Source of the DNA: Roseovarius sp.
GTDB lineage: Bacteria > Pseudomonadota > Alphaproteobacteria > Rhodobacterales > Rhodobacteraceae
Length of the DNA stretch: 64,000 bases
Direction: 5' to 3'
NCBI RefSeq assembly: GCF_030373445.1
Contig: NZ_JAUCYU010000001.1
Location: 186,001-250,000, forward strand
Under the pieces are notes generated by a model that was not told the origin of the DNA, searched no databases, and saw only the letters and a list, made by a program, of their open reading frames with translations. Shown here piece by piece: positions 52,504 to 61,674 of the stretch. Every line of letters starts with the position of its first letter. Position 1 is the first letter of the stretch. The position numbers and the translations under genes were made by a program.

Positions 52504-54405
52504 TCAGCCTGAATGTCTCTCGTAATAGGTATAGCCGTTGATCGAGTCGCGATAGGCATCCATCAACAGCTTGCGTTCGCTGGTCTTGACCGTGCCGGCC
52601 GATGTCGCCTCGTCCACCATCTTGCGGAAGGCGGCGACGCAATCGTTCGGGTCGAACTCCACCGCGGCCATCACCTCGGCAATCGTATCGCCCTCCTGCT
52701 CGTGCAACAGGTCGAACCCGCCATCGGGGCGCAGGTCGATCGTCACCACGTTGGTATCGCCGAAGAGGTTGTGCAGATCGCCCAGCGTCTCCTGGTAGGC
52801 GCCCACGAAGAACACGCCGAAGTAATAGGGCCTGTCCTCGGGCAGCGAATGCACCGGCAGCGAGGGCGCAATCCCGTCGCCCAGGATGAACCGGTCGATC
52901 TTGCCATCACTGTCACAGGTGATGTCCGACAGCACCGCCCGCCGATCGGGCGCCACGTCCAGCATCTGCAGCGGCACGATCGGGTGCAGCTGGTCGATCG
53001 CCCAGACATCCGGCAGCGACTGGAACAGCGAGAAGTTGCAGTGATACACATCCGCGATCTTCTGCATGTCCTCGCCCAGGTCGCTCTCCTCCCCCTGCGC
53101 CGCCACGATCCCCTTGATCCGCGACATCAGAGAAAGGTATATTCGCTCGCCCCGCGCCATCTGCCGCAGGTCGACCACGCCCCGCCGGAACAACGCCCGC
53201 AGCTCGTCGCGATAGTAAATGGCGTCGTTCCAGCATTCCTGAACCCTCTGCGGGCCAAGGTAGCCCGCCACCGCCGCAAGGTCGGACACGAGGTGATGGT
53301 CGTCCTCCTCCGGCTCCGGCGTGTCGGGCGCATCGTAGATCGTGCTCTCCATCGCCTCGAAGATCAGCATCGAAGACGTCGCCACCAACGCCCGCCCGCT
53401 TTCCGTCACCAGAACCGGATGGGTCAGCCCGGCCTCGTCCATCGCGTAGGTCACGGTCTCGACGATGTTGTGGCAATATTCCTCGACCGTGTAGTTGATC
53501 GAATTCTCGCTGGCCTTCTTCTCGCCGGTGTAATCGACACCCAGGCCACCGCCCAGGTCCAGGTGCGTCAGCGGCGCCCCCTCGGCCGTCAGCGCCACGA
53601 AATACCGGCACGCCTCGGCCACCGCCCGACGCACGTCGATCACGTCGGGCACCTGGCTGCCCAGGTGCGAATGCTGCAGCTTCAGGCAATGCAGCAAGCC
53701 TTCCTCGCGCAGCCGGTCCACGACCCGCAACAACTGGTCCGAATTCATCCCGAACGCCGACCGGTCGCCCGAGCTTTCCTGCCACTTGCCGCCGATCTTT
53801 TGGGTCAGCTTCACCCGCACGCCAAGTAACGGCTCCTCGCCCAGCTCGCGGCTCACCTCGATGACCGTCTCGGCCTCCTTCGGGCTTTCCAGCACGATCA
53901 CCGTGTTGAACCCCAGCCGCCGCGACAGGATCGCCAGCCGCACGAACTCGGCATCCTTCACCCCGTTGCAGACGATCAGCGCCTCCTTCGACAGCCGATG
54001 CGCCAGCGCGATCACCAGCTCGGGCTTCGACCCGGCCTCCAGCCCGTACTGGTAGGGCTTGCCGAAATCGACGATCCGGTCGATCACCTGCGCCTGCTGG
54101 TTCACCTTGATCGGGAAGACGCCCCTGTAGGGCGCCTTGTAATTCATCCGCGCGATGGCATCGGCAAAGCTCTGGTTCAGGTGCTTGATCTCGGCCTCGA
54201 GGAACGAACTCACCCGCAACAGCAAAGGCGCGGCGATCCCCCGCTCGTCGAGGTCATGCAGGATACCGGGCAGCGGAATCGGCGGCGCGTCGGGATGCGC
54301 CGGGTCGCACAGCGCGATCTCGCCCTCGGCCGTCACGGTGATCAGCCCCCGGCTCCACCTCTCGACACCATAGATATCCTCGGGAACGGGACGCGACTGA
54401 TCCAT
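52504..54405 (-). CDS. speA: Biosynthetic arginine decarboxylase
   Basis: 633 residues, full SpeA length. PLP K100 in YRGVFPIKVNQQ, GLEAGSKPELVIAL, HSHLGSQVPD, LDLGGGLGVDY, and C-terminal GAYQETLGDLHNLFGDTNVV. Makes agmatine from arginine. First gene of the polyamine operon; 11 nt to the next gene. Confidence 0.93.
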   Translation of the reverse strand: MDQSRPVPEDIYGVERWSRGLITVTAEGEIALCDPAHPDAPPIPLPGILHDLDERGIAAPLLLRVSSFLEAEIKHLNQSFADAIARMNYKAPYRGVFPIKVNQQAQVIDRIVDFGKPYQYGLEAGSKPELVIALAHRLSKEALIVCNGVKDAEFVRLAILSRRLGFNTVIVLESPKEAETVIEVSRELGEEPLLGVRVKLTQKIGGKWQESSGDRSAFGMNSDQLLRVVDRLREEGLLHCLKLQHSHLGSQVPDVIDVRRAVAEACRYFVALTAEGAPLTHLDLGGGLGVDYTGEKKASENSINYTVEEYCHNIVETVTYAMDEAGLTHPVLVTESGRALVATSSMLIFEAMESTIYDAPDTPEPEEDDHHLVSDLAAVAGYLGPQRVQECWNDAIYYRDELRALFRRGVVDLRQMARGERIYLSLMSRIKGIVAAQGEESDLGEDMQKIADVYHCNFSLFQSLPDVWAIDQLHPIVPLQMLDVAPDRRAVLSDITCDSDGKIDRFILGDGIAPSLPVHSLPEDRPYYFGVFFVGAYQETLGDLHNLFGDTNVVTIDLRPDGGFDLLHEQEGDTIAEVMAAVEFDPNDCVAAFRKMVDEATSAGTVKTSERKLLMDAYRDSINGYTYYERHSG

Positions 54406-54524
54406 GAAAGCGGCCTTTCCTGCTATCGGCGGGGTCAGGGCGTGTGCCGCCCGGCGTCGCCCGGCTTATACGGATAACAGCTAGCCTTTCCAAGCGTCCA
54501 GTCACGCCGCGATGCATGGCGGCG

Positions 54525-54570
54525 AAAAGAAAAGCGGCGGCGGCCTGCTCATCGCAAGACCGCCGCCGTC
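54525..54570 (-). terminator. Rho-independent terminator of the collagen-like gene
   Basis: On the minus strand a 9-bp stem (CGGCGGCGG at 54562-54570 paired with 54537-54545) is followed by CTTTTCTTTT. It lies 23 nt past the stop codon. Confidence 0.7.
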
Positions 54571-54592
54571 GGTGTTTCAGTGCCGTTCGGGA

Positions 54593-56041
54593 TCAGACGT
54601 CCATGTGGTCCAGTTCGTCGTCCATCTCCATCCGGGCATAGGTGCCGCCGGTGCCGTGCTCGGGCACCTCCTGGTTCATCAGCGCCTGAACGTCCTCGTC
54701 GGTCAGTTCGCCCATGTCGTCGTCATGCGGCGTGAAGGCAGGCAGGGACGTGCCGGCCTGGACATACTCGTCCCCCTTGGTGCCGCCAGTGCCCTTGGTC
54801 CCACCGGAACCTTTGGTGCCGCCGGACCCTTTGGTCCCGCCGGTGCCCTTGGTGCCGCCGGAGCCTTTGGTCCCACCGGACCCCTTGGTGCCGCCGGAGC
54901 CTTTGGTCCCACCAGAACCTTTGGTGCCATCGGAGCCTTTGGTCCCACCAGAACCTTTGGTCCCACCGGAACCCTTCGTTCCACCGGACCCCTTGGTCCC
55001 ACCGGAACCTTTGGTGCCATCGGAGCCTTTGGTCCCACCAGAACCTTTGGTCCCACCGGAACCCTTCGTTCCACCGGACCCCTTGGTCCCACCGGAACCT
55101 TTGGTGCCACCGGAACCCTTCGTCCCGCCAGAGCCCTTGGTCCCACCGGAACCCTTCGTTCCACCGGACCCCTTAGTCCCACCGGAACCTTTCGTCCCAC
55201 CTGAGCCCTTGGTGCCGCCGGAACCCTTCGTTCCACCGGACCCCTTGGTCCCACCGGAGCCTTTGGTGCCACCGGACCCCTTGGTCCCACCGGAGCCTTT
55301 GGTGCCACCGGAACCCTTCGTCCCACCAGAACCCTTGGTGCCGCCGGAACCCTTAGTCCCACCAGAACCCTTGGTGCCGCCGGAACCCTTGGTCCCGCCA
55401 GACCCCTTGGTGCCGCCGGAACCCTTGGTCCCGCCAGACCCCTTGGTCCCACCGGAGCCTTTGGTCCCACCGGAACCCTTGGTCCCACCAGAACCCTTGG
55501 TGCCGCCGGAACCCTTGGTCCCGCCAGACCCCTTGGTGCCACCGGAACCCTTGGTCCCGCCAGTGCCCTTGGTCCCACCGGAACCTTTCGTCCCACCTGA
55601 GCCCTTGGTTCCACCGGACCCTTTGGTGCCACCGGAACCTTTTGTGCCACCAGAACCTTTGGTGCCACCAGAGCCCTTGGTCCCACCGGTGCCCTTGGTC
55701 CCGCCAGAACCTTTCGTGCCGCCAGAGCCCTTCGTTCCACCGGAACCCTTGGTCCCACCGGACCCTTTGGTACCACCGGACCCTTTGGTCCCGCCGGACC
55801 CCTTCGTCCCGCCGGATCCATCCTTCCCGTCGTCTTCCCATTTGCCGTCGCGGAACTCGTCCTTCATGTGCGCGTCGTACCACTTGTGCAGCGAGTCTCC
55901 TTCGACGCCGCCGTTGTGATAGGACTTGGTCGAGCTCGCCTTCTCGCAGGCCGAGCTGCCGCGCGTGCCGCCGGAGCCGTGATGGCGGTGATGAGAGCCG
56001 CGGTAATCGTGTTCGCGGTGTGACCGGTAACCAAAGGACAT
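54593..56041 (-). CDS. Collagen-like repeat protein (58 x Gly-Ser-Gly-Gly-Thr-Lys)
   Basis: 482 residues. N-terminal 74 residues are His/Ser/Gly-rich (HREHDYRGSHHRHHGSGG), with one Cys and a KWYDAHMKDEFRDGKWEDDGKD acidic stretch. Residues 75-422 are 58 uninterrupted hexapeptides GSGGTK (rare GTGGTK, GSDGTK), which read as collagen-type Gly-X-Y triplets GSG-GTK. The C-terminal 60 residues are acidic (HDDDMGELTDEDVQALMNQE ... DDELDHMDV). No signal peptide or membrane span. ATG 56041 has GTGGAGT upstream and a clear terminator follows. Neighbour to a polysaccharide locus. Could be a secreted or surface filament, or an internal scaffold; function unknown. Confidence 0.75.
   Translation of the reverse strand: MSFGYRSHREHDYRGSHHRHHGSGGTRGSSACEKASSTKSYHNGGVEGDSLHKWYDAHMKDEFRDGKWEDDGKDGSGGTKGSGGTKGSGGTKGSGGTKGSGGTKGSGGTKGSGGTKGTGGTKGSGGTKGSGGTKGSGGTKGSGGTKGSGGTKGSGGTKGTGGTKGSGGTKGSGGTKGSGGTKGSGGTKGSGGTKGSGGTKGSGGTKGSGGTKGSGGTKGSGGTKGSGGTKGSGGTKGSGGTKGSGGTKGSGGTKGSGGTKGSGGTKGSGGTKGSGGTKGSGGTKGSGGTKGSGGTKGSGGTKGSGGTKGSGGTKGSGGTKGSGGTKGSGGTKGSGGTKGSDGTKGSGGTKGSGGTKGSGGTKGSGGTKGSDGTKGSGGTKGSGGTKGSGGTKGSGGTKGTGGTKGSGGTKGSGGTKGTGGTKGDEYVQAGTSLPAFTPHDDDMGELTDEDVQALMNQEVPEHGTGGTYARMEMDDELDHMDV
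54776..55819 (-). repeat. 58-copy tandem array of an 18-bp unit
   Basis: 1,044 bp = 58 x 18 bp without indels. Third-codon positions vary while the amino-acid pattern is nearly fixed. A 90-bp (5-unit) block containing the GSDGTK variant is duplicated in tandem (compare 54921-54930 with 55011-55020). Confidence 0.9.
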
Positions 56042-56422
56042 AGCTTCTACTCCACTCGTACTCGAAACCGCGACTTCCGCGGCAGGTGCTGTCGCGGCCC
56101 GGAAAAACGGCGGGGCCACGGTTTCTCTTGATCGGCTGACGCTACGGCGTTGTCACAATTCCGCCAAACTTCCGGCGCAGAATCGGCACAGTCGCCCCGA
56201 AACCCCGCGATATCCGGAAACAGTCCGCGCCGATCCCGCGCCGATTCGATGAAACCGGGAACAATCGCCGCCGCCCTCCGGCCGGGCCACGACCGAATCA
56301 CCTCGAATCGAATTGCCACGGGCTTTCCACAAAACCGCCCATTTGCGCCGCTACCCCTGCCACCCTGAGGCACAGACAGGCCGCCCCCACCGGCGGCCCC
56401 GATACGCGAGGGTGACGGACGC
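56042..56422. other. Divergent intergenic region between collagen-like and kinase-like genes
   Basis: 381 bp with no credible gene. The left end holds the collagen-like gene's ribosome site; no distinct palindrome or promoter pair stood out. Confidence 0.5.
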
Positions 56423-57466
56423 ATGGCAAAGAAGACACGCAACAAGCGGATGACCCGGGTCATGGAAAGCGCCGAGAAGGTCTTCCGCGAGCCGGTCGAA
56501 AGCATCTCCGCCCCCGGCGGCGAGAACCGGTCGAGCTATCGCCTGCACCTGCCCGGCCGCTCTGTGGTGGCCACGCTGCGCCCCACCTTCCAGCGCACCC
56601 ATCTCGAGGCCTACACCCTGCGCCGGCTGGCCCCCTTCTGCGACGACATCCCCGAATGCCTTGCCGTCGACGGGGTGATCCTGTTCCAGTCCGACGTGGG
56701 CTCCCGCCGCCTCAACCGCGAGATCATCGCCCGCGACCCCGAAGACCGCCTGTCGCTCGCCGCCGACTCCGTCGCCGCCATCTTCCGCATCCAGATGGCG
56801 GGCCAGAAGGCCGGCCTCCGCGATATCCTCCCCCATCTCGGCCAGAACGACGACTGGATCGAGAACCTCGTCCACTCCGCCGATTTCCTGGCCGAGCTTT
56901 CCGCCGGCCGCTCGCGCGAGATCGACAAGGCCCAGCTCTGCGCCCGCATCGCCACCCCGGCACGGCAGTTTCTCAAGTGGGACTGCCGCTCCGGCAATGC
57001 CGCGCTGGGCGACGACGACCGCCTGCGCTGGTTCGACTTCGAATATTCCGGCATCCGCCACGGCGCCGAGGACCTGGCCTGGCTGCTGGGTGACGAGGTC
57101 TGGCCGGTCTCCCCCGAGGACATGCTCGACATCATCACCGACGCCTACGACCCGGCCCTCGGCCACGGCCTCGACGCCTATCTGGACTACCTCGCGCTCT
57201 ACACCACCTTCCACTGCATCCAGCGCCTGCAACTCGTGGTCCGCGAATCCGAGAAGCGCGGCTGGCAATCCATGCGCCGCATCCGCAAGTACGACGATGC
57301 CGGCGTCCACCCGCAATTCGCCGCCCATCTCTGCCGGGTCGGCGCGCTCTTCGCCCGGCGCAACACCCTGACCGCCCCCATCGCCAGGGATTTCGAGGAG
57401 GCCGAGCAGGTCTTCGTCACCCTCCTGCGCGACGGCATGAAACAGAAGATGCTCGAGAAGGCGTAA
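56423..57466 (+). CDS. Phosphotransferase-fold (aminoglycoside/choline-kinase-like) protein
   Basis: 347 residues. An APH-type catalytic region is visible as FLKWDCRSGNAAL (D187, N192) followed by RWFDFEYSGIRHGAEDLAWLL (D205). The Brenner-motif His two residues before D187 is Lys185. N-terminal lobe includes SSYRLHLPGRSVVATLRP. May phosphorylate a sugar, lipid or amino-alcohol group in a surface glycan. Two nt before the GNAT gene, so co-transcribed. Confidence 0.65.
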   Translation: MAKKTRNKRMTRVMESAEKVFREPVESISAPGGENRSSYRLHLPGRSVVATLRPTFQRTHLEAYTLRRLAPFCDDIPECLAVDGVILFQSDVGSRRLNREIIARDPEDRLSLAADSVAAIFRIQMAGQKAGLRDILPHLGQNDDWIENLVHSADFLAELSAGRSREIDKAQLCARIATPARQFLKWDCRSGNAALGDDDRLRWFDFEYSGIRHGAEDLAWLLGDEVWPVSPEDMLDIITDAYDPALGHGLDAYLDYLALYTTFHCIQRLQLVVRESEKRGWQSMRRIRKYDDAGVHPQFAAHLCRVGALFARRNTLTAPIARDFEEAEQVFVTLLRDGMKQKMLEKA

Positions 57467-57468
57467 CC

Positions 57469-58689
57469 ATGCTGCAAGACAAGGCCCCCCGCCCCGCCAC
57501 CGGCCTGCAGGTCGATATCGTCGACACGCCCGACGCCTTCGACGCCCTCGCCCCCGCCTGGCGGCGCCTGCAGGCGCGCGACATGGAATCCACCGTCTTC
57601 CTGACATGGGACTGGCTGGCGCTGGCCTTCCGCCAGAACCCCTGGCGGTGGAGCGTGCTGGTCGTCCGCGACCCCGTCGACAGCGACGAGGCGATCTGCA
57701 TCGTCCCGCTCAAGTACCGCACCCACTGGAGCCGCAGCCAGCAGGAATTCCAGACCCAGCTCGAGGCCGGCGGCCGGCTTCTGTTCAGCGAGTATACCGG
57801 CTTCCTCTGCGACCCCTCGCAGGAGGAGGCCGGCCTCGCCGCCGCCGCCGACAAGCTGGCCGCGATGCCCTGGTCGCGCCTCTCCATGCGCTACGTCGCC
57901 CAAAGCCGCCGCGCCCGCATCTTCACCGACCGGCTGGCGGCGCGCGGGCTCACCGTGCGCTACCGCGACTACCGGATCAACAAGGGCGAGACCGACAACC
58001 TCGTCAGCCCCCAGGTCGACCTCCCCGAGGCGTTCGACAGCTACCTCAAGGCCCAGGTCAGCGCCAACACCCGCCAGCGGTTCAACAAGATGCGCCGCCG
58101 CCATCTCGATACCGGCGACTACCACGTCACCCATGCCGACGACGCCACGCTGAACGACGACATCACCGCGCTCCTCACCTTCTGGACGGCCAAGTGGGCC
58201 GAAACCAAGGGCCGCGAAACCGCCGAACAGGTCGCCGCGAACTACCGCAGCGTCCTGACGGCGGCGCACCAGTGCGGCGCGCTGTTCCTGCCGGTCCTGA
58301 AACGGGGCGAGCGCCGGCTCGGCGCGCTGGGCCACGTCATCGACCGCCAGAACGGCATCCTGCATTTCATCGTCGCCGGCCGCGACACGCAGGCCGAGGA
58401 AACCTTCATCGGCGACGCCCTGCATTTCCACGCCATCGAATGGGCCATCGGCCAGGGTTTCATCTGCTACGATTTCGGCCACGGCAACGAACGCTACAAG
58501 TACAGCTATGGCGCCGAAGACCTGCAAACCCTCTATTTCGATATCCGCCGGGCCGAGGCGGGCAGCGCCGGCATGCTCGACGTGCTCTGCCTCGGCGAGG
58601 CACTCAAGCGCATGGAAGGCTTCATCCGCGACGGCAAGACCGACCGCGCGGCCCGCGCCTGTGCCCAGCTTTCGGGCCTGCTGACCTGA
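57469..58689 (+). CDS. GNAT acetyltransferase, BioF2/CelD-like (PF13480 type)
   Basis: 406 residues. N-terminal WRRLQARDMESTVFLTWDWLALAFRQ and C-terminal half FNKMRRRHLDTGDY ... LGHVIDRQNGILHFIVAGRD ... AIEWAIGQGFICYDFGHGNERYKYSYG match the GNAT_acetyltr_6 pattern common in exopolysaccharide and cellulose loci. Likely acyl-transferase on polysaccharide precursors. Confidence 0.8.
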   Translation: MLQDKAPRPATGLQVDIVDTPDAFDALAPAWRRLQARDMESTVFLTWDWLALAFRQNPWRWSVLVVRDPVDSDEAICIVPLKYRTHWSRSQQEFQTQLEAGGRLLFSEYTGFLCDPSQEEAGLAAAADKLAAMPWSRLSMRYVAQSRRARIFTDRLAARGLTVRYRDYRINKGETDNLVSPQVDLPEAFDSYLKAQVSANTRQRFNKMRRRHLDTGDYHVTHADDATLNDDITALLTFWTAKWAETKGRETAEQVAANYRSVLTAAHQCGALFLPVLKRGERRLGALGHVIDRQNGILHFIVAGRDTQAEETFIGDALHFHAIEWAIGQGFICYDFGHGNERYKYSYGAEDLQTLYFDIRRAEAGSAGMLDVLCLGEALKRMEGFIRDGKTDRAARACAQLSGLLT

Positions 58690-58699
58690 CCGCCGGGGC

Positions 58700-60268
58700 C
58701 TAGGCGCCCTCGTACCGGTCCGAGATCAGCCGCCCCGGCCGCCGCGCCCGCAGCCGCGCGGCCAGGTCCAGCAGGCGCCGCGCCTTGGCGGCATCCAGCC
58801 CGGCCAGGCTCAGCGCGTGCAACGCGTAGATATCGCCGTGATGCCGGGTCAGCCGGTCCGGAAACCGCACGAAACCAAGGAACGCCTGCATCAGGCGCTC
58901 GCCTCCCAGCGCCGCCACGATCTGGCCGGCGTCCCGCATCCCGCCCAGCTTGCGCATCCTGGAATTGCGCCGCACCCGCGGCTCGGCGAACCCCTCCTGG
59001 TAGGGAATGTCGGCCACCTCCGGATAAGCCCGGGCGATGGCGTCGTTGTGCAATTGCTGGTCCTTGGTCACGCCGTAGGGCAGCGAGATGCAGAACTCCA
59101 CGAACTCCGGGTCGAGATAGGGGCAGAACACCTGCCGCGCCGGGCCCAGTATCGCCTGCGGCACGAAATTGATCTCGCGCCGCGTGCGGTGGAACATCCA
59201 GAACATCTGGTAGGGGTCGGGCGCATCGGCATATTGCGCGATCGCGGGGGCCACGTAATCGCGCACCTCCTCGTCCATCCCCGGCGAATAGATCGGCCCG
59301 GCCCCCTTGCCCCAATGGGCTTGCGAGACCACCTTGCCGTGCCCGTCGATCATCCCCTGCGCGATCCCCTTCCAGTCGCCCTTCTGCGACAGGCCCATGA
59401 ACCAGTCGGCGGAATCGTCGGGGTTGGTCAGGATATCGCCGGCGATCCCGTCGAAGCTCACGGCATCCCGGCCGAGGAAGTAATCGTTGAGCGGCATCAT
59501 CTGCGCGTGCTCGTCGGCGCAAAGGCTGGTCATCACCAGCGCCCGAAGCGCGTCGGCCAGCCGTGGCCGGCCAAAGCCCAGCATCTCGTGCGTCACGCCC
59601 AACCGTTCGCACAGGGCGCGCGCCGCCATCGCCTCGCGGTTGGGAACGGCGCCGTTGTGGTGAAAGGTCACGCAGGTCTCGGGCCGCCGCCCCTGGTGCA
59701 GCACTTCCAGCAGGATATGCCGGCTGTCCCGCCCGCCGCTCAGCGGCACGTGGAACGGGCCCGGATGCTCCTCCAGCGCCCGGCCGACGGCGCTGCGGAA
59801 ATGGGTGATCATCCCCTCGACGGCACCGTCGCGGCTGATCTCCTGCGTGCCGGGCACCCGCGCGCCGCTCTCCACCCTGGCCGGCCCGGTGCCGTCCCAT
59901 GTCAGCACACCGCCGGGCGGCAATGTCTTCACGTGTTTCAGCGGCGTGTCGTCGTTGACGAAAATCCCGATCCGGTGAAACACCGCCAGCGCGCGGGCGT
60001 CCTGCGTGGCGTCGCATCCCTCGGCCACCAGCTTCACCAGCGAGGGCGAGACCGCCACAACCCCGTCCTTCTCGTACCAGAACAGGTTGAAGAACCCGTA
60101 GCGGTCGACCTTCGCGGTCAACCGGCCATCGGCCCACGCCCACTCGGCCCAGACCGTCGCGGCCTTGCCATGCGGGCCCGAGGCCCAGCTCTCGGCCCCC
60201 TCCGCGACCACCCGATCCCCCTCGCGGCGCAGGATCAGGAACGGCGGGTCATCGGGCAATGCGGACAC
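58700..60268 (-). CDS. Asparagine-synthase-like protein lacking glutaminase nucleophile
   Basis: 522 residues with an ATP-pyrophosphatase PP-loop LSGGRDSRH (SGGRDS at 177-182) and an N-terminal domain of glutaminase-like layout (VDRYGFFNLFWYEKDGVVAVSPSL). The GTG start at 60268 (GGAGAGGAGG upstream) gives MSALPDD..., with no Cys2, so it cannot hydrolyse glutamine in the normal way. Similar proteins occur in polysaccharide and peptide-modifying loci, where they may amidate a carboxyl group or act in other adenylation chemistry. Convergent with the GNAT gene. Confidence 0.75.
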   Translation of the reverse strand: MSALPDDPPFLILRREGDRVVAEGAESWASGPHGKAATVWAEWAWADGRLTAKVDRYGFFNLFWYEKDGVVAVSPSLVKLVAEGCDATQDARALAVFHRIGIFVNDDTPLKHVKTLPPGGVLTWDGTGPARVESGARVPGTQEISRDGAVEGMITHFRSAVGRALEEHPGPFHVPLSGGRDSRHILLEVLHQGRRPETCVTFHHNGAVPNREAMAARALCERLGVTHEMLGFGRPRLADALRALVMTSLCADEHAQMMPLNDYFLGRDAVSFDGIAGDILTNPDDSADWFMGLSQKGDWKGIAQGMIDGHGKVVSQAHWGKGAGPIYSPGMDEEVRDYVAPAIAQYADAPDPYQMFWMFHRTRREINFVPQAILGPARQVFCPYLDPEFVEFCISLPYGVTKDQQLHNDAIARAYPEVADIPYQEGFAEPRVRRNSRMRKLGGMRDAGQIVAALGGERLMQAFLGFVRFPDRLTRHHGDIYALHALSLAGLDAAKARRLLDLAARLRARRPGRLISDRYEGA

Positions 60269-60552
60269 GTGGGGCCTCCTCTCCGGGAATTCGGCGGCAT
60301 GGAACGCAAAACATGCCCACACGGCAAGAGCGCAATTTCCCACCCCTGCCCAAGCGATGCGCGATAGCCACCACCAAGACCGAATTTCGCCATTTTTCTG
60401 GCCCCTGGGCGTGGTTATCTGCGACAATCCGAGCAGGAAAGACCGATGACCAGGAACCGTCTTCTCCCCCGACCCGCCCCCCGGCGGGCCCACGTGCCGC
60501 TTGTCATGAGCGGCGCAGGGGTGTTTCCTGCGCGCGCAAACGGAGAGGCGGC

Positions 60553-61662
60553 ATGATCGCATGGCGAATCAGTCGAAAAATCAGCGCGGCGCTGCACCAG
60601 CGGCGCCGGCGCGGCGCGTTCCGCAAACCGTTCAGCGGCACCTCGGCCAAGCGCCTGCTGCTGCTCAGCATCGGCGAGCGCATCCCGCAAAGCCAGATCT
60701 TCCCGTTCCACTACTACGCCCGCGATTTCCGCGATGCGCTCGACACCGAGATCCGCGAGGTCGAGATTTCCGATTACGTGGCCGGCCTGCCCGACGGGCC
60801 GCGCGATGCCACCACCGTCTGTTTCCAGACCCCGTTCGACATCTCCGATGACGAACTGGCCCGCACCATGGCCGCCATCCGCGAGAGGAACCCGCGGGCC
60901 CGCCTCGCCTATCTCGACTGGTTCGCGCCCACCGACCTGCGCATGGCCCACCGCCTGCCGGGGATCGACTACTACGTCACCAAGCACGTCCTGCGCGACC
61001 GCGACCGCTATGCCGAAACGCTCTACGGCGACACCACGCTGATGGATTACTACGGCCGCAAGTACGACCTGCCGCATGACGAAACCCGCTTCCCCATCCC
61101 CCCCGGCTTCCGCGACAAGCTGCATCTCGGCCCGTCCTTCGTCACCGCCGACTTCATGCTGCCCGCCTTCGCCGCCGGCCAGCGCCCCGACGGCCCCCGC
61201 CCGATCGACCTGCACGCCCGCATCGCGGTGGGCGGCTCGCCCTGGTACGAGGCGATGCGCGCTGAATCCCTCGCCGCCGCCGAATCCCTGCCCGACACCG
61301 AAACCGTCACCGGCACCGGCATCGGCCACCACCGCTTCATCTCCGAACTGCAGCAAAGCAAGATCTGCTTCAGCCCCTTCGGCTATGGCGAGGTCTGCTG
61401 GCGCGATTTCGAGGCCGTGCTCACCGGCGCCGTCCTGCTCAAGCAGGACATGCAGCATGTCGAGACCCAGCCGAACATCTTCGTGCCCAACGAAACCTAC
61501 GTCCCCCTGCGCTGGGACCTGTCGGATTTCGAGGAAAAGGCGCGCTGGCTGATCGAGGATCCGGCCGCCCGCGACCGCATCGCCCGGCAGGCCTTCGAGC
61601 GGCTGCACGACTATGCCCGCTCCGGCCGCTTCGCCGCCCAGATGGCCCCGCTGGTGGGTTGA
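60553..61662 (+). CDS. Glycosyltransferase-like protein (GT-B type, exostosin-like C-terminal)
   Basis: 369 residues starting MIAWRISRKISAAL. C-terminal nucleotide-sugar region HHRFISELQQSKICFSPFGYGEVCWRDFEAVLTGAVLLKQDM, with an acidic Glu/Asp pair as in Glyco_trans_1_2 domains. Overall family only tentatively recognised. 12 nt before the GT2 gene. Confidence 0.65.
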   Translation: MIAWRISRKISAALHQRRRRGAFRKPFSGTSAKRLLLLSIGERIPQSQIFPFHYYARDFRDALDTEIREVEISDYVAGLPDGPRDATTVCFQTPFDISDDELARTMAAIRERNPRARLAYLDWFAPTDLRMAHRLPGIDYYVTKHVLRDRDRYAETLYGDTTLMDYYGRKYDLPHDETRFPIPPGFRDKLHLGPSFVTADFMLPAFAAGQRPDGPRPIDLHARIAVGGSPWYEAMRAESLAAAESLPDTETVTGTGIGHHRFISELQQSKICFSPFGYGEVCWRDFEAVLTGAVLLKQDMQHVETQPNIFVPNETYVPLRWDLSDFEEKARWLIEDPAARDRIARQAFERLHDYARSGRFAAQMAPLVG

Positions 61663-61674
61663 GGGCGCGGGCCA

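Noticed and set aside
54776..55819. Tandem 18-bp repeats as a possible CRISPR-like array
   Set aside because: Units abut directly with no spacers and encode a continuous protein pattern.
54714..55919. Long plus-strand open frame of PLVPPEP-type repeats opposite the collagen-like gene, and an alternate minus-strand frame
   Set aside because: They are frame shadows of the 18-bp repeat. The minus-strand GSGGTK frame has a proper start site, non-repeat ends and a terminator.
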